DNA of 64,000 nt from JASJBU01 sp963790775 (GCA_963790775.1 CAWBPR010000008.1:620001-684000), one strand, 5' to 3'. Positions 26,153-35,677 are shown, counted from the first letter of the stretch. Numbers and translations are program-made. Notes: generated from the letters alone by a model not told the origin.

Positions 26153-27658
26153 GTGGGCAGCAATACCATGCTGTCCAGAATCCTCGGCTTTGTACGCGAT
26201 CTGGTGCTGGCACGGATGTTTGGCGCGGACGCTGCTACAGACGCGTTTTTCGTGGCCTTCAAGATCCCGAATTTTCTGCGCCGGCTGTTCGCCGAGGGCG
26301 CCTTCTCCATGGCCTTCGTACCGGTGCTCACCGAATTCCGCACTAAGCGGTCGTTCGACGAGTTGCGTGAGTTTGTCGATCGGATGGCGGGCACCTTCGG
26401 ACTGGTATTGCTGCTGACCACGTTGGTTGGTGTGCTGGCCGCGCCTGTGTTGATCATGGTTTTCGCCCCGGGGTTTATCGGTGAGGATGAGGGCAAGTAC
26501 CAGCTCGCGGTGGAGATGCTGCGTCTTACCTTTCCCTACCTGTTCTTTATCTCGCTGACCGCCTTTGCCGGCAGCATCCTGAATGCGCATCACCGGTTCG
26601 GTATCCCAGCCTTTACCCCGGTGCTGCTCAATCTCTCCCTCATCGGCTGCGCCCTCTGGCTCTCCCCACTGATGGAGCAACCGGTCGTGGCGCTGGCCTG
26701 GGGGGTGCTGATTGCCGGTGCCGTGCAGTTCATGTTTCAGTTTCCCTTTCTGCGCCAGCTCAGATTGCTCCCCAGGCCCAGGGTGGCCTTCAGGGACAAG
26801 GGCGTAATGAAGGTCATGCGCCTGATGATACCGGCCCTGTTCGGGGTCTCGGTCAGTCAGCTGAACCTGCTGCTGGATACCCTGATCGCCTCCTTTCTGG
26901 TCAGTGGCAGCATCTCCTGGCTCTACTATTCCGATCGCCTGATGGAATTTCCGGTGGGTATTCTGGGTGTGGCGCTGGCGACGGTGATACTGCCGAACCT
27001 GTCCCGCAAGCATGCGGAAAAGTCTCCCGAGGAGTTTTCCGACACCCTGGACTGGGCGCTGCGGTTGATGGTCCTGCTGGGTATCCCGGCGGCTGTCGGC
27101 CTGCTGCTGTTGGCCGGTCCACTGCTTACCACGCTGTTCTATTCCGAGGCATTCACCGACCAGGATGTGGCTATGGCGACCCGCAGCCTGATGGCGTATG
27201 CCCCCGGGCTGATGGCGATCATCCTGATCAAGGTGCTGGCGCCGGGGTTTTATGCGCAGCAGGATACCCGCACCCCGGTGAAGATCGGCATCATCGCCAT
27301 GGCGGTGAACATGCTGTTGAATATCCTGCTGGTCTTCCCGCTGGCCCATGCCGGACTTGCGCTGGCTACCTCGCTCTCCTCCGCGCTCAACGCCTATCTT
27401 CTGTATCGTGGATTGGTCGCTTCCGGCGTTTACCATCCCAAGGCTGGCTGGGTCTGGTTGAGCGGGCGGGTCGCTGCCGCCTCACTGGTCATGGGTGGAT
27501 TGATCATTCTGGGCACAGGGGAGATCTCTACCTGGTTCGAGATGGGCGGCTGGGGGCGGGTCTGGTCCCTGAGCCTGCTGATCCTGTCGGCCATCGCCAG
27601 CTATTTCGCGCTGCTTTTCATCTCGGGTATCCGGCCCCGCCACTTCAGGTCCGGCTGA
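26153..27658 (+). CDS. murJ: lipid II flippase MurJ
   Basis: Integral membrane protein of the MviN/MurJ family that flips lipid II for peptidoglycan synthesis. It has 501 residues here and about 14 helices. SRILGFVRDLVLARMFGA, FFVAFKIPNFLRRLFAEGAFS and SGSISWLYYSDRLMEFPVGILGVA are family hallmarks. The GTG at 26153 probably is not the true start. The same frame upstream encodes SFFKSFAT, matching the usual MurJ N-terminus, back to a stop at 26087. There is no ATG there, only CTG at 26123 with AAGGA at 26111. So either a CTG start or a sequence error is likely. Confidence 0.95.
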   Translation: MGSNTMLSRILGFVRDLVLARMFGADAATDAFFVAFKIPNFLRRLFAEGAFSMAFVPVLTEFRTKRSFDELREFVDRMAGTFGLVLLLTTLVGVLAAPVLIMVFAPGFIGEDEGKYQLAVEMLRLTFPYLFFISLTAFAGSILNAHHRFGIPAFTPVLLNLSLIGCALWLSPLMEQPVVALAWGVLIAGAVQFMFQFPFLRQLRLLPRPRVAFRDKGVMKVMRLMIPALFGVSVSQLNLLLDTLIASFLVSGSISWLYYSDRLMEFPVGILGVALATVILPNLSRKHAEKSPEEFSDTLDWALRLMVLLGIPAAVGLLLLAGPLLTTLFYSEAFTDQDVAMATRSLMAYAPGLMAIILIKVLAPGFYAQQDTRTPVKIGIIAMAVNMLLNILLVFPLAHAGLALATSLSSALNAYLLYRGLVASGVYHPKAGWVWLSGRVAAASLVMGGLIILGTGEISTWFEMGGWGRVWSLSLLILSAIASYFALLFISGIRPRHFRSG

Positions 27659-27681
27659 CGGACTGAATCCAAGCTTCAGAC

Positions 27682-28710
27682 TTAATCAGCTGTGCCACAG
27701 ACAGAGTCGGGCAGCAGCTTGCGATAGTTTTGATAGATCGGATTGTGCTCGGGAAAGTACTCCAGAATGGCTGATGTGTATCGATCGAATGGGTTGTCGA
27801 TCGCACTGATCCTGCGTCTGATGGCCCAGGATAGATCGTAACTGTTCAGCGTGGTGGTGAAGGGCACCGGGTAGTCGGTGCCGAACAGAATCTTTTCATG
27901 AACATCCCTTTGTGCTGCAAGGTGAGTTAACGCCCTGGCCCGCATAGGGACCAGAATCGCTGAAATGTCGGCATACAGGTTGGCATGTGTTTTCAGTTTC
28001 TGCAGCAGGATGAAATAGTCATCATCGAAATCACGGGGGTTGCGGGTGAGGTTTTTCCAAACCAGGAGTTTATGCTTGATGCGCCCCAGCCCCATGTGCG
28101 CGGCAACCACGGTAACGCCGCAGGCGAGGGGAAGATCCAGCATGGCGACACCCTCGTAGCGCCGTTCGGAATCGATGGTGTATTCACTGCCGATATGCAC
28201 AATGAGCGGCAGTTTGTGGAATTTCAGCTTTTCGTAATAGGGTATGAAGCGTTCATCATTCAGATCGATCCGCCAGTAATTCTGCAGGAATTTTGCACCA
28301 TGGCAGCCTTGTTCGACATACTGGTCAAGCAGGTCGAGCGCATCGGGCCGCAACGGATTGATCGACAGAAAGGGGATGAATAACTCGGGGAATCCTGCAC
28401 AGACCCGCAGTACATCCTGGGTGGTGGCGCACACAGTCCTGTCCCTGCCAAGCTGCTTGCCTTGTTCGTTGACTCGGGCATCTACGCCGAACAGGCAGGC
28501 CTTTTTCACGTAACGTGACTGGCGGATTGCATGGGCCATTGCCGTCACATAGGCTGCGAATGGTTCGGTGTGCAGCTTTTCCCTGTCCATGCCGAGTTTT
28601 TCGGCGAAGAACATAACTGAAATCCGGTCAAATAATCGGTTGAACCTGACTTCCGGATTGAGCAGGTGGGTATGACTATCGACGGTCTGCATACTCGGAA
28701 TCTCACGCAT
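27682..28710 (-). CDS. amidohydrolase_2 family TIM-barrel metalloenzyme
   Basis: Predicted metal-dependent hydrolase or decarboxylase of the amidohydrolase superfamily, 342 residues. The metal-site motifs are visible: DSHTHL near the N-terminus, GAKFLQNYW, LIVHIGSEY, AAHMGLG and FGTDYPVPF with the catalytic Asp. No signal peptide. The substrate cannot be inferred. A second Met (MQTVDSHTH) six codons in is an alternative start. It is followed on the same strand, after the gene at 28867, by small-metabolite genes, but a gap of about 150 bases separates them. Confidence 0.82.
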   Translation of the reverse strand: MREIPSMQTVDSHTHLLNPEVRFNRLFDRISVMFFAEKLGMDREKLHTEPFAAYVTAMAHAIRQSRYVKKACLFGVDARVNEQGKQLGRDRTVCATTQDVLRVCAGFPELFIPFLSINPLRPDALDLLDQYVEQGCHGAKFLQNYWRIDLNDERFIPYYEKLKFHKLPLIVHIGSEYTIDSERRYEGVAMLDLPLACGVTVVAAHMGLGRIKHKLLVWKNLTRNPRDFDDDYFILLQKLKTHANLYADISAILVPMRARALTHLAAQRDVHEKILFGTDYPVPFTTTLNSYDLSWAIRRRISAIDNPFDRYTSAILEYFPEHNPIYQNYRKLLPDSVCGTAD

Positions 28711-28866
28711 TGATTTGAGTGCTCGATCGGTGCTTAACCATCTGTGGACAGAATGGATCCCCTTGATCGATTTCTGGGCGCAGCAGCATCCGACTCACAG
28801 AAACCTGAAACATGGGCTGATCCGGCATTCCGCTTGAGGCATGGCCGCGCAGGCTGCTGGGTTCGC

Positions 28867-29565
28867 TTAAGTTTGTGATTTCGTCAGGTTCTCCGCACTG
28901 GCGAGTATCTTTTCCAAATAGGCCAGGCGATCGAGAGATATGCTGATTTTTCGTTCGAGTTCAGGGTCTGTCTCGCCAAACAGATGTTGCATGTCCTCGA
29001 AAAAGAATACATCGAAGCTGTCGATGTAGCGGATCTCGCGGTTGGTATCCAGCACCAGATTGTCCAGGCCATAGAGGTCGATCAGTTTTGGATTGTCTGA
29101 TTGATGGAATACCCGCGCTGTATCGACGAAGCGTTTCAGTTGATTCAGAGCTTTGGGGCTTTCGTTGAGCAGGGCGATTGCCTCTTCCTGGTTCTGCGGA
29201 TTGGCAATGTTGAACCAGATATTAACCGCTTGCGCGAGCACACATACGCTGCGTCTGCCATTGATGCAGGTGATGATGAAGAGCGCCTCCGGAATAATGT
29301 CATTCAGACACTGCTTCAAGAGCCGGTACTGTCTGGCGAGCAGCTTGATCTCGGTATCGTCATAGTGAATGATGGGATACTTGATAACGAATTCGGTGTA
29401 TGGCGCAGTATCTTTTTCGCCAATGTTGCGCTTACTGGTGCGCCAGACTTCACAATGATTGCCCACACTTGACACCAAAGTGGCGTGGAGCGAGTTAGGA
29501 TTCAGGCTCTGGATATCCGCAGCCAGGCGATCATCTTCTCTGCCTTCAGTACCGGTATGGGTCAT
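28867..29565 (-). CDS. hypothetical protein with kinase-like pattern
   Basis: 232 residues, soluble. I cannot name the family. Some features recall the protein-kinase-like fold: EFVIKYP could hold an ATP-lysine, and YGLDNLVLDTNREIRYIDSFDVF resembles a catalytic-loop Asn with a following metal Asp. The classical HxD motif and glycine loop are not evident. The C-terminus is a helical coil. Its ATG overlaps the stop of the upstream gene at 29562 by 4 bases, so the two are translationally coupled. A modest kinase guess, not a firm call. Confidence 0.55.
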   Translation of the reverse strand: MTHTGTEGREDDRLAADIQSLNPNSLHATLVSSVGNHCEVWRTSKRNIGEKDTAPYTEFVIKYPIIHYDDTEIKLLARQYRLLKQCLNDIIPEALFIITCINGRRSVCVLAQAVNIWFNIANPQNQEEAIALLNESPKALNQLKRFVDTARVFHQSDNPKLIDLYGLDNLVLDTNREIRYIDSFDVFFFEDMQHLFGETDPELERKISISLDRLAYLEKILASAENLTKSQT

Positions 29566-30008
29566 GTCTGTTTGCCGTGAATTTTTGCCATGCCGGCATA
29601 TTCTGCTACAAAGATATCACGTCCAGTGCGGATAAAATTATCCAGATCCCAACTGCTTTCACTCAGGCAGGCGTAATGTTCCGGGCGTAGAACATAGGTC
29701 TCCGCGCTGACTTTTTGTCTGTCGGGCAGCTCTATCCTGGTTGATTGTCGACAGTACATGTCACCTTCAAACAGATCGAGTCGATGCAAGGCGTTTTGAG
29801 TTAACCCGGTATATAGAACTCCATCGACCCGGTGTTGCGGATCCGGCCTGATTCCGGGATAGACTTGACCTCGCAGCAGGTTTCTCCGATAGCCGTGTAG
29901 TCTGGCGGGAGTTGCTTCAAGGGAGCCGCCGGCAACCAATGCCATGATCTCTTTGACCATCAGGGTTCCATAGGCAAACAGTCTGATGTGCAACGATCTG
30001 TCATTCAT
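29562..30008 (-). CDS. gamma-glutamylcyclotransferase-family (AIG2-like) protein
   Basis: 148-residue single-domain protein. LFAYGTLM near the N-terminus is the substrate-loop signature, and LFEGDMY holds the expected catalytic glutamate. Its length fits the GGCT/AIG2-like family. Members cyclise gamma-glutamyl amines to 5-oxoproline or related products; the substrate here is unknown. It is the first gene of a two-gene unit with the kinase-like protein, overlapping it by ATGA. Confidence 0.8.
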   Translation of the reverse strand: MNDRSLHIRLFAYGTLMVKEIMALVAGGSLEATPARLHGYRRNLLRGQVYPGIRPDPQHRVDGVLYTGLTQNALHRLDLFEGDMYCRQSTRIELPDRQKVSAETYVLRPEHYACLSESSWDLDNFIRTGRDIFVAEYAGMAKIHGKQT

Positions 30009-30243
30009 GGAGTGCGGCCATGAGGCAGATTGGGATAACGTTGTTTATTCATGTCACGAGCAGGATTCCAGCTACCGGAAATACCTACTCACTATAACTG
30101 GGTGGAATAGACTTGTGAAATGGGATTGGAGGCTTCAGGCAGCTACAGCATTCGGCTTCGACAGCGGCTTAAAGCGATGTACGCATGCTGATGTGGAGTT
30201 CCCTGCGTATTGCGATGCAGCAGGGTTAGCAGGGATTCTGATT

Positions 30244-30285
30244 AAGCACCCTCGCCAATTATGGGTATGCTTTGCGAGGGTGCTT
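30244..30285. terminator. hairpin downstream of the MtrB-type gene
   Basis: AAGCACCCTCGC (30244-30255) and GCGAGGGTGCTT (30274-30285) form a 12-base perfect stem. It lies 70 bases beyond the 3' end of the minus-strand barrel gene. The rest of the gap 30009-30355 shows no gene. Confidence 0.6.
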
Positions 30286-30355
30286 TGCAACTGATCTTAC
30301 TCCAGGGATATGCTCTGCTGAACCTGTATCCGCTGCCTCAACTACAACGGGTTAT

Positions 30356-32569
30356 TCAGAACTGAACATTAACGGATACACCCACCGCATGCTGGGTGTA
30401 GTCAAGCCGATCCTCTCCCAGCAGGAGCAGATGGTCGACACTGTCCTCCACCAGGTTGTCCACGGTCCAGTCTTCTGAACTGTAATCTTCGTACCAATAG
30501 CTGAACTTGTAGGCGATTTTGTCGCTGTAGCGGTAGCGGGTCCACAGTTGCAAGCTGGTCAGTGAAGTCTTCAGGTCGGGGAACTGTTGGACGGTGGTAT
30601 CGATTACCGCAATGCTGTCATCACTGGTAGTGGTCGTGGTGTTGTTAGTCATGTCGATCTTGCCCCGGCTGCGGGTGTAGATCAGGTCAGCGCCAAGATC
30701 CCACTTGTCACTTACTTTGTTGAAGTTGAAGCCGAGGCCTACACTGTCTATATCATCGGTGAGTTCAGCAACCCAATCGGGGTTCGTCACCTGTTTGTTC
30801 TGAGCGCCCCCATTGGTGGAGATGAATGCCTCGTGACTGTAGAAGGCGTGGCTCGAGATCCGCTCACTGATCTGATAGGAGGTGTCCAGCAGCAGGGAGT
30901 ATTGCTGGGCCTCGGTCAGTCCCAGGGCGGAGTCGGTATAATCGTCATCCGTGTATTCGCCGGTCAATCCCAGACTGAGTCGATCGGTGGGCATATAGTA
31001 AACGGATGCGCCCAGTTTGTAACGGTCAACATCCGCCAGGTAAAAGGTGCGCATCGCCACGTTTTCATCCCGCCGCGTCTGGTAGGTGCTGCCGTTGCGG
31101 ATGGTTTTCTCGCCGTACAAGGACAAATCCAGATCATCCAGCGCCTGCAGATTCCATTTTGCGGTGAGAGAATGTTCCCGAGTCGTCTCGCGCTCCTGAT
31201 CTTCCGAATCCCGGTGCATATGTTTGTACCTGTATCCGCCCTCCAGGCCCATCTTGGTGTTGAATCTGTAGTTCGCGTTCAGATCGACCTGATTACGTGT
31301 GTAACTCAGGGGATCGTTGGTCGCCGGCCGAATCTTGTTGGGAATGTCTGCGCCGGAAATGCCGTCAGCGATGATGTAGTAGTAATCCGCCGTGGGGGTC
31401 TGATTGTCCCTCTCGTCATAGGTGTATTGAGCGCTCAAGCGAAGCTTGCGGGTCGGGCGTGAACTCAGTTTCATCTGAGCTCTGTACAGCCAGACCTCGC
31501 CGTCCAGGGAGTTGGGTGGACTGGGTTCGTTTTCAGTTAAGGTTACAGTTGGGTCTTCGGTGCTGTAGGGCAGGAATCGGTCGTCCTGGGTCAGTCGCGA
31601 CACGGAAAGCAACCCGGTCAGGCGATTCTTGGGCGAGAGCATATGACCCAGGGTGGCGGAGAGTTGATGCATCTGATTATCCGGTTCGAGGGCCTGACTG
31701 CCGGTCCGTGTGAGATCGAAGGGATCCTGCCAGGTGAGTGAATCGTTCTTGTTGGAGAACAGCGAACCGTTATAGCTGAATGCCAGTTGGGTCTCCTTGC
31801 CGTGATAGGTCAGACCGGCATGGAATTTATTCGTTTCGAAGTCGATCGGTTCCGGCAGCAAGGCTGCGGTGGTCTGCAGCATGATGCTTTCCGGACCGTC
31901 GGGCCCCATGCTGCCACCTATCCAGTCGGTACCCCGCTTGGTCTCATGCTGGGCGGAACCGTCCAGTTCCCAGCGGCTCTTGAAGAAGATTTTCCCTGCG
32001 AGTTTCAGTCGCTTGCGCTCGGTTTCCTGGTCGAAGGGCAGGAGAAACCTGTCCAAGTCCGCGGGAAGCTCACTGTTGAAATCCTTTACCGTGGTTGGAT
32101 CATTTGGGTCGACTATAAATGTCACGGGGTCATAACCATTAGGGAGCAGCAGATTGGTGCCACCGGCACCCGGATATGGGGTTGACCCGGTGTCGTTCTC
32201 GTAGTCGGGGGTCTGATCATATTCGAGGGTCAGGGAATGCTTCCCCTGGGTTCCGGCCTGAAACATCAGGTATTGTGAATCCAATCCAAGATTGGTGCCC
32301 CGCAGACGCCAGAAATCGCCGTTTTCCGAATAGTCTTTGGCCCGCACATCGCCGATGAAGTAGGGGCCTGCATCCGTCATGCCGTTGAATCTCCCGAAAC
32401 GGTACGCATCATCAGATAGATACATGAGACCCGCTTCGATCTCATTGACCGAGGGCTCCGCCTCGACCCCACTAGCCTTTTCAGTTGTCTCCTCTGCGGC
32501 CAGGCTGCATGAAACCATGCCCATAATCAGCATCAAACCCGCCATTCGAGTTGTTCTTAAGTTGATCAT
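30356..32569 (-). CDS. MtrB/PioB-family decahaem-associated outer-membrane beta-barrel
   Basis: Outer-membrane barrel of about 737 residues that by family knowledge sheathes a periplasmic decahaem cytochrome, carrying electrons across the membrane. It has a signal peptide (about 5-26, ending SLAAEE), then a long run of alternating-hydrophobicity strands rich in Tyr, Asp and Thr. The terminal VGVSVNVQF matches the aromatic end signal for barrel assembly. AGGAG at the correct distance fixes the start at 32569 rather than an upstream in-frame codon. It lies 14 bases after the decahaem cytochrome gene, in the same operon. No outer-surface cytochrome (MtrC/OmcA type) or DMSO reductase is adjacent. 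Confidence 0.9.
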   Translation of the reverse strand: MINLRTTRMAGLMLIMGMVSCSLAAEETTEKASGVEAEPSVNEIEAGLMYLSDDAYRFGRFNGMTDAGPYFIGDVRAKDYSENGDFWRLRGTNLGLDSQYLMFQAGTQGKHSLTLEYDQTPDYENDTGSTPYPGAGGTNLLLPNGYDPVTFIVDPNDPTTVKDFNSELPADLDRFLLPFDQETERKRLKLAGKIFFKSRWELDGSAQHETKRGTDWIGGSMGPDGPESIMLQTTAALLPEPIDFETNKFHAGLTYHGKETQLAFSYNGSLFSNKNDSLTWQDPFDLTRTGSQALEPDNQMHQLSATLGHMLSPKNRLTGLLSVSRLTQDDRFLPYSTEDPTVTLTENEPSPPNSLDGEVWLYRAQMKLSSRPTRKLRLSAQYTYDERDNQTPTADYYYIIADGISGADIPNKIRPATNDPLSYTRNQVDLNANYRFNTKMGLEGGYRYKHMHRDSEDQERETTREHSLTAKWNLQALDDLDLSLYGEKTIRNGSTYQTRRDENVAMRTFYLADVDRYKLGASVYYMPTDRLSLGLTGEYTDDDYTDSALGLTEAQQYSLLLDTSYQISERISSHAFYSHEAFISTNGGAQNKQVTNPDWVAELTDDIDSVGLGFNFNKVSDKWDLGADLIYTRSRGKIDMTNNTTTTTSDDSIAVIDTTVQQFPDLKTSLTSLQLWTRYRYSDKIAYKFSYWYEDYSSEDWTVDNLVEDSVDHLLLLGEDRLDYTQHAVGVSVNVQF

Positions 32570-32583
32570 TGTTGTCTCCTGGC

Positions 32584-33543
32584 CTATCTGAGCTGGTTGA
32601 CGCCGGACGGATGGTTCGAACCATGCGCCTTGTGGCAATTTGAACAGTTCCGACCCACGACCAAGCGCTGTCGCTTGGTGTCGCTGAGATCCTCAAAATC
32701 GAGGAAGATGCGCACATGGCCGCTGCCGTCCGGTTTTATCTTGGCGTGGCACTGCTGGCAGAGCTGGGGTCCCTGTTTAGTCAAGAGATAGGGGTGATTC
32801 GAACCATGGGTCCGATGGCAGAGGCTGCAATCCTCGGTGACGGGGTAGTGTTCCCAGAGGAAGGGTCCACGTTTCTCCGCGTGGCACTCGTAACAGTTCT
32901 CGTTCAAACTATTCTGTTTCAGCATGAAGGGCCCAAAGGAGCCATGAGAAGCGTGGCAGTCGCTGCACACCAGCTTGCCTTCACGCATCGCATGGGAAGA
33001 CATCTGGTAGGATTGGGAGCGTATCTTCTTATGGCACTGGTAACAGACCTCCGCTTCGGTGGCTCGGTCCATCACCTTGCTTGGCTTGTGCATGGTATGA
33101 CAACCACTACAGGGGACTGCAGCCACATCATGCCGGCTGTCGTGCCAGGGAATCAGCGATCCCCCCTGGTGGCACTGCAGACACATGGTGTTCTGTGACT
33201 CTACCGGGGATGGGTTTTTCCCGGCAAAGGCCACCAGACCGCCTTTGTTATTGTCGATCACGACGTGTTTCCCCCCGGGTCCATGGCAGGTCTCGCAGTC
33301 ATTCTCGGCAAAGGGGGTGCGGGAATCGCTGGCTTGACCGTGGGATTCCTGGGTGATCTGCTCATGCTGAGTGAGATGACAGGACTTGCACGCGTCTGCC
33401 CCGATATAAGCACCACCGGCTTCAATCAACGCTTCCAGGCTGTTGGGTTGCTGTGGCGCGCCGGCCCTGGCATGCGCGCCAAATAACAACAGGACGATAC
33501 AAAGTAACGGAAAGATTAGGGTGTGACTTGGGGAACGCAGCAT
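32584..33543 (-). CDS. DmsE/MtrA-family decahaem c-type cytochrome
   Basis: Periplasmic electron carrier, 319 residues with a signal peptide (about 1-28). Ten CxxCH haem sites are countable: CKSCH, CETCH, CLQCH, CSGCH, CYQCH, CSDCH, CYECH, CSLCH, CQQCH and CSNCH. The spacing and length fit the DmsE/MtrA/PioA group, whose members insert into an MtrB-type barrel. The barrel gene follows directly. Together they suggest extracellular electron exchange (metal, DMSO or iron); direction and partner cannot be told from these two genes alone. Confidence 0.93.
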   Translation of the reverse strand: MLRSPSHTLIFPLLCIVLLLFGAHARAGAPQQPNSLEALIEAGGAYIGADACKSCHLTQHEQITQESHGQASDSRTPFAENDCETCHGPGGKHVVIDNNKGGLVAFAGKNPSPVESQNTMCLQCHQGGSLIPWHDSRHDVAAVPCSGCHTMHKPSKVMDRATEAEVCYQCHKKIRSQSYQMSSHAMREGKLVCSDCHASHGSFGPFMLKQNSLNENCYECHAEKRGPFLWEHYPVTEDCSLCHRTHGSNHPYLLTKQGPQLCQQCHAKIKPDGSGHVRIFLDFEDLSDTKRQRLVVGRNCSNCHKAHGSNHPSGVNQLR

Positions 33544-34278
33544 AAGGTTAAGTCCCTTCGGTTGTTTTTCTTGTCCGGCGCCGTCAAATCAATCTGACAC
33601 CGAGGTTATTCAGGAAGGAGGACTTGTCAGTACCAGATAAGGAATCTCTCCAAGCTGCTGGAGCACATCAGAGAGCATCCGATGCAACAGATGCCCGCTT
33701 GTCGAACGTCATATAGCTGTAAGCCATCCCAAACGAGTGAAACAAAAAACGCTGTATTGTTGTTCGAAACTCCAAGCAAGCCAGGGATGGCTTGATTCAG
33801 AGTATCACTCGTCAACTAGATGAATAGGCAACTCAGTTCAGCTGTGACGCACCCTTATTGATATGAAAAGTTGTCAGGTCTTCCTCCGGCCATCTTTCTT
33901 TGTTTTTATTTGGTATAAAACGGTAAACGATCATGCGGCATACCGTAGTTGGATCAATTGAATATTTTTTCTGCAATACCCGAGATACGATTCGGATGTG
34001 TCGTGAACTGACGCTTGGGAAATAGATCTGTTATGTTTTTTCCCAATTATCCTTCAGCAAGCATTTAAACCGGAATGTATCGAATGTATCTAGGGATTTT
34101 ATGTTACGGGATAGGCGTTGCTTGTAAAGACGGGTTTTCACCAACCTGTGTAAGGTGCATCCATGCACCTGTACAATTCTAAAGAACTAGGGCCTGGTAA
34201 CACTACGCGGTTGCCCAGCGTTAACAGGCCCTAGATCAATACCGGGTATGGTATTGATCTGTGATGCCTGGTTTAACC
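33544..34278. other. 735-base intergenic region with inverted repeats
   Basis: No gene seen. It should contain the promoter of the decahaem operon. Visible structure: AAGCCATCCC (33721) with GGGATGGCTT (33784), a 53-base loop, and AGGTGCAT-CC-ATGCACCT at 34153-34170. The two hairpins next to the octahaem gene are listed separately. The low-GC middle (33840-34000) looks promoter-like but I could not fix a -35/-10 pair. Confidence 0.5.
34187..34259 (-). terminator. double hairpin downstream of octahaem cytochrome
   Basis: CTAGGGCCTG (34187-34196) pairs with CAGGCCCTAG (34225-34234). GATCAATACC (34234-34243) pairs with GGTATTGATC (34250-34259). The second stem lies 20 bases past the stop of the minus-strand gene. 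Confidence 0.6.
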
Positions 34279-35577
34279 TTAATCATCCTGATTGAGTCCC
34301 AGAGCGGCCGCCATTTCTTTGATGGCGGTCAGGTCGCGCACCATCTCGCTCCATCCGTACCAGAGTGCATAGTCCGGGTTGTTGTGGAATACGCCCTGGA
34401 AGGCGCGCATGCGGTGCTCGAGATGCATGACGAAGAGCCGCTGCTCGATGGCCGTCGGCGCATCGTGGAAGGTCAACAGGTCTGGATAGTCATAGGCATA
34501 ATCATCCGGTTTATCCAGCAGCCCCTCTTCATAGAGCCTGGCGATAATGCGGATCGCCTCCGCCATCAGATGGTCGATCTCGCGAATCGTTTCGTCGCCT
34601 TTCTCCATCTCGGCCAGGGCGAACTTCTCCGAATGGCAATCACTGCACACTGCGAGCAGTTTTGCCCGTTCCGCATCGAAGGCCTCCTGGGTCAGACGTG
34701 CCACGTCGTAGTCTACAACCACATTGATCCTGTCAGTTGGTAAACCAGTAATCGGATCAAGGACTCCGAGTGCTTTCAGAATAGTGACCTGGTCGGCCGC
34801 CCACTGCTCATCTTCAGGCAGGGGCAGACGCACGGCGAGGAAACCCCAGGGAGTGCGGTTTTCGTGGTTGCCGTCGACCAGATGGCAGTCCTGGCAGGTA
34901 GGGCCGGCTGCCTCTTCCGGTAACACACCCAGTTGTTTGAGGTCACTGCGCACGCCATGCTTGGAACTGGAATACATTTCCCATTGGGGATGGTCGAAAC
35001 CCATGTGGCAAGTGCGGCAGGCCTGGGGTTGTTTAGCCTCTTCCTTGGAAAAGATATGCCGGGTATGGCAGACATCGCAGGAGGCCACGCCATAGTTCTC
35101 ACCCGCATCTTTCAGTTCTTGAATCTCCTCTTCTGTCTTGAGCCCGATCTTGTGGCAGCCGCCGCAGCCCTTCAGGCCATCCACCAAGGTGCTCGGCAGT
35201 TGATGGGTGGTGGGCATGGCCTTGAGAACGCCCCAGGCCAGCGCATGCTTGCCTTTGCTGAACTGGGCCACCTGGTCACTGTGGCATTCGGCGCAGACCT
35301 CCGGGGTGGGAACGGCGGCTTCGTCCACATCCGCTTCTGTGGTGTGCTCCGAGCCATGACAATCGGCGCAGGAGACGCCGTCTTTGCTGTGCTCGCTCAA
35401 TTCCCAGTCAGTGACAATGGTGGGGGTGACGGTTTTGTGGCAGTTGACGCATGACATGGCGGACTCATTGTCCTTTTTTTTGCCCTTGTCGTCGGATTTG
35501 CCTTCGCCTTTGTCAGCCAGGGCGGGAACAGAGAATAGCAGCGCAGCGATCAATATTAGTGCCAAACGTCTAATCAT
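34279..35577 (-). CDS. octahaem c-type cytochrome, HAO-like (HaoA group)
   Basis: Exported multihaem protein, 432 residues with a signal peptide (about 1-21). Eight CxxCH sites: CVNCH, CADCH, CAECH, CGGCH, CDVCH, CRTCH, CQDCH and CSDCH. The C-terminal helical part, with HRMRAFQGVFHNNPDYALWYGWSEM, resembles hydroxylamine-oxidoreductase relatives of the HaoA type, proposed to reduce nitrite. I am sure of the eight haems and less sure of the substrate. GAGGAG seven bases ahead fixes the start at 35577. An FNR-like box about 100 bases upstream suggests low-oxygen induction. Confidence 0.82.
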   Translation of the reverse strand: MIRRLALILIAALLFSVPALADKGEGKSDDKGKKKDNESAMSCVNCHKTVTPTIVTDWELSEHSKDGVSCADCHGSEHTTEADVDEAAVPTPEVCAECHSDQVAQFSKGKHALAWGVLKAMPTTHQLPSTLVDGLKGCGGCHKIGLKTEEEIQELKDAGENYGVASCDVCHTRHIFSKEEAKQPQACRTCHMGFDHPQWEMYSSSKHGVRSDLKQLGVLPEEAAGPTCQDCHLVDGNHENRTPWGFLAVRLPLPEDEQWAADQVTILKALGVLDPITGLPTDRINVVVDYDVARLTQEAFDAERAKLLAVCSDCHSEKFALAEMEKGDETIREIDHLMAEAIRIIARLYEEGLLDKPDDYAYDYPDLLTFHDAPTAIEQRLFVMHLEHRMRAFQGVFHNNPDYALWYGWSEMVRDLTAIKEMAAALGLNQDD

Positions 35578-35677
35578 GACGGATCTCCTCGACTTCATTT
35601 GATTGTTTTTCGGTTTATCCAGGTGGCGGGACAGAGCCCGTCGGGAATCAATCTAGAGCCTGTTTGCTGGGAAGTAA

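Noticed and set aside
26141..27436. 431-codon antisense open frame opposite murJ
   Set aside because: Low-complexity Gln/His/Arg product typical of antisense to membrane-protein codons; murJ is certain.
30587..31462. 291-codon open frame antisense to the MtrB-type gene
   Set aside because: Opposite a clear beta-barrel gene; no supporting signals.
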